27,477 nt of DNA from DATMNR01 sp963702765 (GTDB lineage: Bacteria; Chloroflexota; Ktedonobacteria; Ktedonobacterales; Ktedonobacteraceae): the NCBI GenBank assembly GCA_963702765.1, contig CAVPEB010000048.1, positions 1-27,477 of the forward strand, written 5' to 3'. Numbering within the stretch: the stretch's first letter is position 1; every line of letters begins with the position of its first letter. The position numbers and the translations under genes were made by a program. Below the pieces are notes generated by a model. The model worked only from the letters and a program-made list of their open reading frames with translations, was not told the DNA's origin and made no database searches. Below are positions 1-5,793 of this stretch, one piece after another.

Positions 1-32
1 CGTCCTTATTCGAAGAGGCTGCAGATGTGTGA
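1..32 (+). CDS. Possible 3' end of a gene cut by the window edge
   Basis: Frame 3 reads an acidic tail SLFEEAADV and stops with TGA at 30-32, and that stop touches the Shine-Dalgarno of the next small ORF. This looks like a natural gene junction. The segment is too short to identify, and frame 1 is also open to a TAG at 88-90, so the assignment is weak. Confidence 0.25.
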   Translation, partial: SLFEEAADV

Positions 33-43
33 GGAGGCAAAAA

Positions 44-172
44 ATGCATCTTTCTACCTACTTGAGCTTGATATTTTTGATGTGTACTAGCTATCAGCAG
101 TCTCAATATAGGCACGAAAAAGCGATTCCAAGACCCGATTACCGATTTGTTGCATCATATGGGCCTACCTAG
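44..172 (+). CDS. Possible 42-residue small protein
   Basis: An ATG at 44 follows an ideal Shine-Dalgarno (AGGAGG, 32-37, 6-nt spacing), and the frame stays open for 42 codons to TAG. The N-terminus is hydrophobic (LSLIFLMC) and the remainder is polar with several Tyr, Arg and Pro. No family is recognised. The ribosome-binding site is the main support. The peptide could be a short secreted or membrane peptide, or the frame could be open by chance beside a purine-rich stretch. Confidence 0.3.
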   Translation: MHLSTYLSLIFLMCTSYQQSQYRHEKAIPRPDYRFVASYGPT

Positions 173-580
173 ACATCTGCCTCAATCCTGCAACAATCAA
201 AAGAAGAGTTGTGTCAATGTGAAAATAGATACTGAGAGAATACTATATATCTCCTTAAAAGTATAGTTGATGAATAGAAGAGCTACATCGGTAGAAATAC
301 CTATCTAAAAGAGAGGTGTAATGCTGGGGTGGCGTTACATCATGTCTCCGATAGTGGGACAATCATTTTTACCATCAGCATCTGCTGCGAAAATAAGGCG
401 TTTTCTACCAAATTTGACCTTTACAAAGAGGTAACAGGTCGCTCGCGAAAAGCTTTACCAAACTCTTGCAATGGGGAGTGTTGCTCACGTACAATAACAC
501 TTACAATGAAGGAATGTCCTCTTATTCCCACCATCAGAAATTGCGAAATAAGCACAAGATACTCAAGGAGCTTTTCAATC
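173..580. other. Gene-free region upstream of the thiolase operon
   Basis: About 400 bp of AT-rich DNA. The thiolase frame stays open far upstream of the true start, but the extra residues do not resemble a thiolase N-terminus and lack a ribosome-binding site. One sigma-70-like promoter candidate is listed separately. No RNA gene or repeat was recognised. Confidence 0.5.
466..495 (+). promoter_or_regulatory. Candidate sigma-70-type promoter for the thiolase/ACAD operon
   Basis: TTGCAA (466-471) and TACAAT (490-495) are separated by 18 bp. Transcription would start near 502 and leave a 5' UTR of about 80 nt before the thiolase ATG. The -35 matches the consensus only partly. Confidence 0.4.
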
Positions 581-1750
581 ATGGCACAGCGCGAAGCGGT
601 TATTGTTGGAGCAGTACGGACAGCAATAGGCCGCAGGAATGGACGCTTGAAGGATTGGCACCCGGTAGACTTGATGGCAGAAGTGCTTTCAGCGTTGGTT
701 CAGCGAACAGGCGTTGATGCAGGTCTGGTAGAGGATGTCATTCTAGGATGCGTAAGCCAGGTTGGAGAGCAAAGTCTGAATGTAGGGCGAAATGCCGCGC
801 TCGCGGCTGGCTTCCCGGAGACGGTGCCTGGCACCACGGTTGATCGCCAGTGTGGGTCGAGCCAACAGGCAATCCACTTTGCCGCGCAAGGTGTGATCAG
901 CGGAGCGTATGACGTTGCGATCGCTGGCGGTGTTGAGGTGATGACCAGAGTTCCCATGGGATCATCTTACCAGCAGGGGCCTGGAGCGCCCTTTGGCAGC
1001 CGCATGCTTCAACGCTATGATAATGGATTGGTACATCAGGGTATTAGCGCAGACCTCATAGCCCAGAAATGGGAGTTGAGCAGGTCTCAACTGGACGAGT
1101 TCAGCCTGGAGAGCCACCGGCGTGCGGCTCGCGCTACGGCTGAAGGACGTTTTCGCAGCCAGATTGTGCCTGTTGAAGTCAAGAATGAAGATGGCACAAC
1201 AAGTATTTTTGACCAGGATGAGGGTATTCGTACCGATACCAGTATTGAGAAACTGGCAAGCCTCAAACCTGCCTTTAAGCCGGATGGGATGATCACAGCA
1301 GGCAACTCCTCTCAGATCAGCGATGGAGCGGCAGCAGTGCTTATTATGGAGCGCGAAACCGCCGAACGACTTGGGCTAAGGCCGCGAGCTCGTTTTGTTG
1401 CGTTCTCACTTGCAGGCGATGATCCTATTTTCATGCTCACTGCGCCTATTCCCGCTACATATAAGGTACTCAAGAAAGCTGAATTGACGCTGGACCAGGT
1501 GGACCTGGTTGAGATTAATGAAGCATTCGCCAGTGTTCCCCTGGCATGGCAGCGTGAGACCGGAGCAAATTTAGAACGGGTTAACGTCAATGGTGGTGCT
1601 GTTGCTATCGGCCATCCTCTGGGCGCTTCAGGGGCACGTCTTACCACCGTTTTGCTGCACGAACTGGAGCGTACTGGTGGGCGTTACGGTCTTCAGACCA
1701 TTTGTGAAGGCGGCGGTATGGCTAATGCTATGATTATCGAAAGGATCTAG
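581..1750 (+). CDS. Thiolase (acetyl-CoA C-acyltransferase)
   Basis: A 389-residue thiolase-superfamily enzyme that cleaves 3-ketoacyl-CoA with CoA, or runs in reverse to condense acetyl-CoA. The acylated nucleophile is Cys91 in DRQCGSSQQA. NEAF is followed by GHPLGASG with His345, and the proton-transfer Cys375 lies in CEGGGMANA. All family hallmarks are intact and the length is typical. The frame is open for 252 nt further upstream, but ATG 581 is chosen because AAGGAG lies at 565-570 and MAQREAVIVGAVRT is a standard thiolase N-terminus. Two ACAD genes follow after 3-nt and 6-nt gaps, so this is almost certainly an operon for acyl-chain degradation. No enoyl-CoA hydratase or hydroxyacyl-CoA dehydrogenase is present here. 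Degradative and biosynthetic roles cannot be separated from sequence alone, but the neighbours favour degradation. Confidence 0.93.
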   Translation: MAQREAVIVGAVRTAIGRRNGRLKDWHPVDLMAEVLSALVQRTGVDAGLVEDVILGCVSQVGEQSLNVGRNAALAAGFPETVPGTTVDRQCGSSQQAIHFAAQGVISGAYDVAIAGGVEVMTRVPMGSSYQQGPGAPFGSRMLQRYDNGLVHQGISADLIAQKWELSRSQLDEFSLESHRRAARATAEGRFRSQIVPVEVKNEDGTTSIFDQDEGIRTDTSIEKLASLKPAFKPDGMITAGNSSQISDGAAAVLIMERETAERLGLRPRARFVAFSLAGDDPIFMLTAPIPATYKVLKKAELTLDQVDLVEINEAFASVPLAWQRETGANLERVNVNGGAVAIGHPLGASGARLTTVLLHELERTGGRYGLQTICEGGGMANAMIIERI

Positions 1751-1753
1751 TCT

Positions 1754-2938
1754 ATGCTCAACTTTGCCCCGACCGAGGAGCAGGAAGAGATACGCAACCT
1801 CGCGCGAAGCCTTGCTGTCGAGCAACTGCGCCCGCAAGCAAGAGAAGCGGAACAAAAGGGCGATATTTCGCCGGAACTGATAAAAACGCTCTCACAAACT
1901 GGTCTCACTACGCCATTTCCTGAGGAGTTTGGTGGATCAGGCATTATCGAAGCCATGACCTATACTCTGATCGCTGAAGAGTTGGGTTTTGGAGATGGTG
2001 CCATCGCTATGAACATTATCGGATCGTTGATGGGTCCGGTAACTGTGATGCTGGCGGGAAATGAATCTCAACAACAGGAGCATATTCCTCCATTTTGTGA
2101 TCCGCGATATGGCTATCAACAGCGAGGAAGTCTTGCTTATGCCGAGCGTACAGGTGGGTTCACAGTGGCTGATGTTGGATTGACCGCGCGTAAAGATGGC
2201 GATAGCTATATCCTTAACGGAACAAAGCGCGATGTAATTCATGGGTGGGAGTCTGCAACACGTGTAGTATTCCTGCGCCTGGAGAATAGCGTGGCAACCG
2301 AAGGATTATGCGCGTTCGTGATTCCGGCGAAACTTGAAGGCTTACAGATCAGCGCCGATGTACAGAAATTAGGTCTGATTGCCGCGCCAGGAGTTTCATA
2401 TAGCCTTTCGAATGTTGTGCTTTCAGAGACCTGCATGTTGGGTGAGCCGGGGAATTTAGGCGTAATTCGTGCAGCAACGTTGTACAACATTTTGCGAGCA
2501 GGAGTTGCATGCGGTATGGCTCGAGCTGCATTAGAATACTCAATGGATTATGCAGGAGAGCGTATCGCTTTTGGGCGCCCAATTGCTTCGTACCAGGGCA
2601 TAGCTTTTATGGTGTCAGAGATGGCAATGAAGCTTGATGCCGCCCGTCTCTTACTCTGGCGTGCCGCCACGAGTTGGGATCGTATTGGTGTAGGGATACC
2701 CCTTGCGGGTATCCTGCACTCACACGATCCCTTGCAGTCGCCCCCGCTGAATAATGGGAGCGATCCCTTGCAATCGCCCTGGCTCGAACTAGTTCGCGAG
2801 TCAGAATCGGCACAGCACCAGGCAGTTGAGATCGCGAAATCCGCTACTATCGATGCTGTTCAGATCATGGGTGGCGCTGGTTTTATGCAAGATCATCCTG
2901 TCGAGATGTGGATGCGCAACGCAGCAGCGATGGAGTAA
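1754..2938 (+). CDS. Acyl-CoA dehydrogenase-like subunit lacking the catalytic Glu (alpha-type partner)
   Basis: A 394-residue protein with the ACAD fold: N-terminal helical domain, middle beta domain, C-terminal helical domain. It keeps the FAD-contact elements of the C-terminal domain, Arg270 in ERIAFG and QIMGG from Gln370. It ends at WMRNAAAME, about three residues before the position of the usual catalytic Glu in the IYEGT motif. The alternative Glu position in helix G is Leu (before RAGVACG). The middle-domain TEPGxGSD motif is also absent. This is not a frameshift: the next gene starts 6 nt after the stop, leaving no room for the missing tail. Residues about 313-342 are a foreign-looking loop encoded by three hairpin repeats. 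The likely role is a non-catalytic or FAD-binding partner of the next ACAD in a heteromeric enzyme; that part is inference. Confidence 0.85.
   Translation: MLNFAPTEEQEEIRNLARSLAVEQLRPQAREAEQKGDISPELIKTLSQTGLTTPFPEEFGGSGIIEAMTYTLIAEELGFGDGAIAMNIIGSLMGPVTVMLAGNESQQQEHIPPFCDPRYGYQQRGSLAYAERTGGFTVADVGLTARKDGDSYILNGTKRDVIHGWESATRVVFLRLENSVATEGLCAFVIPAKLEGLQISADVQKLGLIAAPGVSYSLSNVVLSETCMLGEPGNLGVIRAATLYNILRAGVACGMARAALEYSMDYAGERIAFGRPIASYQGIAFMVSEMAMKLDAARLLLWRAATSWDRIGVGIPLAGILHSHDPLQSPPLNNGSDPLQSPWLELVRESESAQHQAVEIAKSATIDAVQIMGGAGFMQDHPVEMWMRNAAAME
2694..2777. repeat. Cluster of three short hairpin repeats inside the ACAD gene
   Basis: Three related units lie in tandem. GGATACCC (2694-2701) pairs with GGGTATCC (2707-2714). 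CGATCCCTTGCAGTCG is at 2725-2740. GCGATCCCTTGCAATCGC is at 2760-2777. On the minus strand each reads as a short stem around a loop like GCAAGGG. The insert preserves the reading frame and encodes a Pro/Leu/Ser-rich loop with DPLQSP twice. It falls where ACADs normally have a short turn between two C-terminal helices. Confidence 0.7.
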
Positions 2939-2944
2939 CGTACA

Positions 2945-4129
2945 ATGATTGATTTTACCCTCAGCAAATCACAGGAAGAAGCGCGGGATTATGCCCACCA
3001 GGTTGCTTTAGAAGAAATGCGGCCAATCTCATTAGAGTGTGATCGCACTGAGAGCATTCCTGAATCTTTTTTCTGGAATATGCAACGACGTTTCTGGGCA
3101 GGAGCTGCTGGCCAGGCTCGAAAGCAGGCCCAGGCAGAAGACGAGCGTCAGAATAATGTGTTCTCGATTCTGTCGCAGGAAGAGATGGCATGGGGAGATG
3201 CTGCGCTCTCCACAGCAATTCCTGGACCTGGACTGGCGGCTCCACCAATTCTTTCGCAAGGTACACCTGAGCAACAAATGCGCTTTCTCGGCCCATACAT
3301 GGATGGGCAATTGCACTGGGGTGCGCTGGCACTGACCGAACCTGGCATTGGTTCTGATGTGGCGGGTATGTCCACTACAGCTGTTCTGGATGGTGATGAG
3401 TGGGTTCTCAATGGGCATAAGCACTACATTACGAATGGGGCACGCTCAGATATTGTCGTGACTTTCGCCACAATCGATAAAAGCCTTGGCAGAGAAGGTA
3501 TACGTCCTTTTGTTGTGCCAAAGGGTACACCAGGGTTTATCGTTGGACGTATCGAGGAGAAGATGGGTTTACGAGCCTCTCAAACTGCCGAACTGATCTT
3601 TGAAGATTGCCGCATTCCCAAGGACAATCTACTCAGCGGGCGTGAAAGTAGCAAAAAGGCTGGCTTTAAGGCAGCTATGGGTACGCTTGATGCCACTCGT
3701 CCTATGGTTGGTGCGCTGGCAGTTGGTATTGCGCGCGCAGCCTACGAAACTACACGCGAATGGGTATGCGAAGAATTGCCAAAGGGATATGCTCCGCACA
3801 AACGACGACAGATCGAAGATGAACTGGATGAATTTGGGCAAAGAATTGAGATGGCGCGTTTCCTGGTCTGGCGAGCTGCATGGTTGGCTGATCGACGCAT
3901 TCCGAACTCCAAAGAAGCTTCGATGTCGAAGGCTTATGCAGGTGAGTTGGTGATGAAAATGACGGCCGCGGCTGTGCGGATTACCGCGCCAGGTGAAAAT
4001 TCTGAGCGCAAGCAGTTCATCTCGAAGTGGTTTCGTGACGCAAAAGTGTTTGATATCTTCGAAGGAACAGCACAAATTCAACGCCTCGTCATTGCCCGTC
4101 GCTTATTCCCAGAGCTAGATATCCCATAA
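2945..4129 (+). CDS. Acyl-CoA dehydrogenase, catalytic subunit (beta-type partner)
   Basis: A 394-residue ACAD that would oxidise acyl-CoA to trans-2-enoyl-CoA using FAD. It has the canonical middle-domain motif TEPGIGSD (from Thr131), EEKMGLRASQTAEL, and the C-terminal IFEGTAQIQR with catalytic Glu373. It lacks the RxxFG arginine motif, which is replaced by a basic/acidic stretch around CEELPKGYAPHKRR, and the QxxGG motif, replaced by VRITAPGENSERKQ. Those two motifs bind the FAD of a neighbouring subunit in ordinary ACAD homotetramers, and they are intact in the preceding gene. The 6-nt gap and the complementary motif loss argue that both products assemble into one heteromeric dehydrogenase. 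Substrate is unknown. Confidence 0.9.
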   Translation: MIDFTLSKSQEEARDYAHQVALEEMRPISLECDRTESIPESFFWNMQRRFWAGAAGQARKQAQAEDERQNNVFSILSQEEMAWGDAALSTAIPGPGLAAPPILSQGTPEQQMRFLGPYMDGQLHWGALALTEPGIGSDVAGMSTTAVLDGDEWVLNGHKHYITNGARSDIVVTFATIDKSLGREGIRPFVVPKGTPGFIVGRIEEKMGLRASQTAELIFEDCRIPKDNLLSGRESSKKAGFKAAMGTLDATRPMVGALAVGIARAAYETTREWVCEELPKGYAPHKRRQIEDELDEFGQRIEMARFLVWRAAWLADRRIPNSKEASMSKAYAGELVMKMTAAAVRITAPGENSERKQFISKWFRDAKVFDIFEGTAQIQRLVIARRLFPELDIP

Positions 4130-4133
4130 AACG

Positions 4134-4199
4134 AGTAGAAGGAAAAGACTGGGGGTGTCGCGGGCCGGCCCGCGACACCCCCAGTCTTTTCCTTCTACT
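4134..4199. terminator. 66-bp perfect palindrome, probable bidirectional terminator
   Basis: Both 33-nt arms match perfectly with no spacer, centred on CGGGCC|GGCCCG. The outer arms are A/T-rich (AAGGAAAAG / CTTTTCC) and the core is very GC-rich. It starts 4 nt after the ACAD stop and runs into the stop of the minus-strand ORF at 4198-4386, so it could end transcription from both sides. An extragenic palindromic element is the alternative. Confidence 0.65.
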
Positions 4200-4386
4200 A
4201 ATTCTCGTTGATAGTAGTTACGAGTTGCACATCTTCTTCATCAAATAAATAATCATCTTCAAGGTGGTGGATGTGCAAGATTGAAATACGGCTTTCGCGC
4301 TTTTGAGGACGACGGCGTTCCACTTCATCCCGTTTGTTACGCTTCTGATTTGAATCTGAACGCTTGTCGCGAAGTTTTCCTCTTAT
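4198..4386 (-). CDS. Small charge-segregated protein, 62 residues, apparent ATA start
   Basis: This minus-strand frame reads RGKLRDKRSDSNQKRNKRDE at the N-terminus, then an Arg-rich segment, ISILHIHHLE, and an acidic tail DDYLFDEEDVQLV. The basic first half and acidic second half look like coding sequence, not noise. No ATG lies in frame before the upstream stop. The only codon with a Shine-Dalgarno-like tract (GGGGGTGAG) in front is ATA at 4386. An in-frame GTG at 4323 would give 41 residues. The TAG coincides with the edge of the 66-bp palindrome, as expected for convergent genes. The start may be a genuine rare ATA, a mutated ATG, or a base error. Function unknown; a nucleic-acid-binding role is possible from the basic half but unproven. 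Confidence 0.45.
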   Translation of the reverse strand: MRGKLRDKRSDSNQKRNKRDEVERRRPQKRESRISILHIHHLEDDYLFDEEDVQLVTTINEN

Positions 4387-4579
4387 AGTCTCACCCCCTC
4401 TCCCTCAACCTCCACTGTACATTCCTGCATTCACTAAGCAACGAACAATCTATGTATGAGTGTACTGGTAGGGTTTATAAAAGTCAAGGGAAATTTGCTT
4501 TGTATTGTTAAATTTCTGTAATAAGTTATCGAAGTAACCTTGTCTCGTATATGTAAATGGATAGATAATAACCTCTTGA

Positions 4580-4611
4580 GAGCCACGTTCTGACCATTCA
4601 GAACGTGGCTC
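4580..4611. repeat. Perfect 14-bp inverted repeat with 4-nt loop
   Basis: GAGCCACGTTCTGA (4580-4593) and its exact complement (4598-4611) flank CCAT. There is no T-run after it. It lies in the 355-bp gap between the small minus-strand ORF and the copper lipoprotein gene, just before a second repeat element. The rest of that gap (4387-4579) is AT-rich with no recognisable gene. Confidence 0.6.
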
Positions 4612-4629
4612 GAACGGATCGCACCCAAG

Positions 4630-4686
4630 TGTCATCCTGAACGTGAGCGAAGGATCTCGTTACCCACCCATCGAGATCCTTCGCTG
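4630..4686. repeat. REP-like dispersed repeat (GTCATCCTGA family)
   Basis: Begins TGTCATCCTGAACGTGAGCG and contains AGCGAAGGATCTCG (4646-4659), repeated inverted at 4672-4685. A related copy without the right arm lies at 8433-8462. The motif resembles intergenic repeats found in many environmental bacterial genomes. Confidence 0.6.
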
Positions 4687-4741
4687 TCCTCAGAAAGCCT
4701 TTGGGAATCTGAATAGTAACTAACCTGAAAAAGGAACAAAA

Positions 4742-5254
4742 ATGCAAATGAACAAAACAATCGCTTTAGGAACTTCAACTGCGAAGAAACATATCAAACC
4801 AGTCTTAGTTTGTCTGGTCGCACTAAGCGCACTTATACTACTTGCAGCCTGTGGAGGAGGTTCAACAGATACGGGAACAGGAACAACTCCTACAACGGGC
4901 ACTACTAACACAACTGCTGCGACTCCGACCACGGGCGCAGCAAGCACGCCATCTGCTACAGCTGCTCAAACGGGTAATGCCCAGATTGTCATGATCACTA
5001 CAGATAGTAGTGGTTCATTTGCTTTCAGTCCTGCAACCTTGACGATTAAAGCAGGCACTACGGTTACCTGGAAGAATACAACTGCGGTTGCTCATACAGT
5101 AACGAGTGATGATGGTAAGTCCTTTGATTCTGGCACCTCAAATCCGATAGCTGCACAAAGTGGAACATTTAGTTTCACCTTTACTACCCCTGGCACATTT
5201 GCATACCATTGCGAAATTCATCCCTTTATGAAGGCCACGATAATTGTGCAATAA
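4742..5254 (+). CDS. Cupredoxin (amicyanin/plastocyanin-like) lipoprotein
   Basis: A 170-residue protein with an n-region, a hydrophobic stretch and the lipobox LAAC (Cys37), followed by a Gly/Thr/Pro/Ala-rich linker to about residue 75 and one blue-copper domain. Predicted type-1 copper ligands are His118 (in VAHTV), Cys157, His160 and Met163 (in YHCEIHPFM). The ligand spacing matches amicyanin-type domains (Cys-x2-His-x2-Met, and 39 residues from the first His to Cys). The protein should be anchored outside the membrane and act as a small electron carrier or copper-binding protein. ATG 4742 and ATG 4748 are both possible starts; a purine-rich AAAAAGGAAC precedes the first. No electron-transfer partner gene is adjacent. 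Confidence 0.92.
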   Translation: MQMNKTIALGTSTAKKHIKPVLVCLVALSALILLAACGGGSTDTGTGTTPTTGTTNTTAATPTTGAASTPSATAAQTGNAQIVMITTDSSGSFAFSPATLTIKAGTTVTWKNTTAVAHTVTSDDGKSFDSGTSNPIAAQSGTFSFTFTTPGTFAYHCEIHPFMKATIIVQ

Positions 5255-5394
5255 ATGTCCAATCGGTTTCACCAAATATCAAGTGCCAGATGCCCTCGTG
5301 TAGGGACAGGGGCTGCGTGGATGCGGTGTGGGGGCGCTTGCGCTGTCCTGGTGGTTTACTGTTGATCGTGCGTTTAACTTTCATACGCGATACA

Positions 5395-5424
5395 TTGACA
5401 TATCCAAATCACACATGCTAGCAT
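5395..5424 (+). promoter_or_regulatory. Sigma-70-type promoter
   Basis: A perfect TTGACA (5395-5400) is followed after 18 bp by TAGCAT (5419-5424). The predicted start point is about 5431, right at an ATG, so the first ORF on this transcript would be essentially leaderless. It lies about 370 bp ahead of the MFS exporter gene in the same orientation. Confidence 0.55.
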
Positions 5425-5430
5425 AAAGGC

Positions 5431-5499
5431 ATGAGAAGTAAACAATCCTGGATGATTCACCGCAATAGGAATAGAAAAACAAGCCACTTCGTCGCGTAA
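5431..5499 (+). CDS. Possible 22-residue leader peptide
   Basis: ATG 5431 to TAA 5497-5499 encodes MRSKQSWMIHRNRNRKTSHF plus two residues, rich in Arg, Asn and Lys. It begins at the predicted transcription start, and its stop codon lies inside the left arm of the hairpin at 5491-5523. That is the geometry of leader peptides that control downstream genes by ribosome occupancy. Coding status rests on this layout alone. Confidence 0.3.
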   Translation: MRSKQSWMIHRNRNRKTSHFVA

Positions 5500-5523
5500 G
5501 CCTGGCACATTTGCTTACGCGAC
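5491..5523 (+). promoter_or_regulatory. Hairpin overlapping the leader ORF stop
   Basis: GTCGCGTAAGC (5491-5501) pairs perfectly with GCTTACGCGAC (5513-5523) around an 11-nt loop. Weak flanking pairing (CCACTT / AAGTGG) could extend the stem. CGCGAC occurs again near 5537-5542, so the left arm has a possible second partner. Confidence 0.5.
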
Positions 5524-5649
5524 AGAAAGTGGTGCCTCGCGACGCGCTGCAATGCGCTGGTTTAATATACCAGGGCATTATTCGAATGCTGCGCATCTGC
5601 TAGAAAAAACCCTCCCACTTCTCTTCTCAAACATCATTTTCATCTGTGA

Positions 5650-5690
5650 CCGGGCTTTCATCGTTTCAATGCTGGCAGCCCGGATTTTTT
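5650..5690 (+). terminator. Intrinsic-terminator-like hairpin ahead of the exporter
   Basis: CCGGGCT (5650-5656) pairs with AGCCCGG (5677-5683) and is followed by ATTTTTT (5684-5690). It lies about 100 bp before the exporter start and about 400 bp after the copper lipoprotein. It could act as an attenuator of the exporter transcript or as a late terminator for the lipoprotein. Confidence 0.5.
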
Positions 5691-5793
5691 CGTTGTTCTG
5701 AAGAAACTAGCTCTGCTCGGCATGTGAAACACCTGTATTTCCTTTTAACCCAATGTACACTCTTCAAGTGCTTTTTCAGGAAAGGAAGCACCC

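Larger units (their letters stand above)
5255..5793. other. 539-bp gap carrying a putative exporter leader region
   Basis: No full-size gene was found. The right two thirds contain, in order, a sigma-70-like promoter (5395-5424), a 22-codon ORF (5431-5499), a hairpin whose left arm holds that ORF's stop (5491-5523), and an intrinsic-terminator-like hairpin (5650-5690). The left part (5255-5394) has GC-rich fragments such as GCGCTTGCGC but nothing assignable. Confidence 0.5.

Noticed and set aside
329..580. N-terminal extension of the thiolase to 329
   Set aside because: No ribosome-binding site, sequence unlike thiolases, and AAGGAG precedes the internal ATG 581, which gives the standard N-terminus.
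2900..2944. ACAD C-terminal truncation as a frameshift
   Set aside because: No other frame between 2900 and the next start encodes the missing YEGT-type tail and there is only a 6-nt gap, so the short form appears to be the natural design.
2961..4081. Long minus-strand frames opposite the second ACAD gene
   Set aside because: Low-complexity translation without initiation signals; the plus strand has full-length ACAD motifs.
4134..4199. Terminal inverted repeat of an insertion sequence
   Set aside because: No transposase gene, target duplication or second copy nearby; position between two stop codons fits a terminator better.
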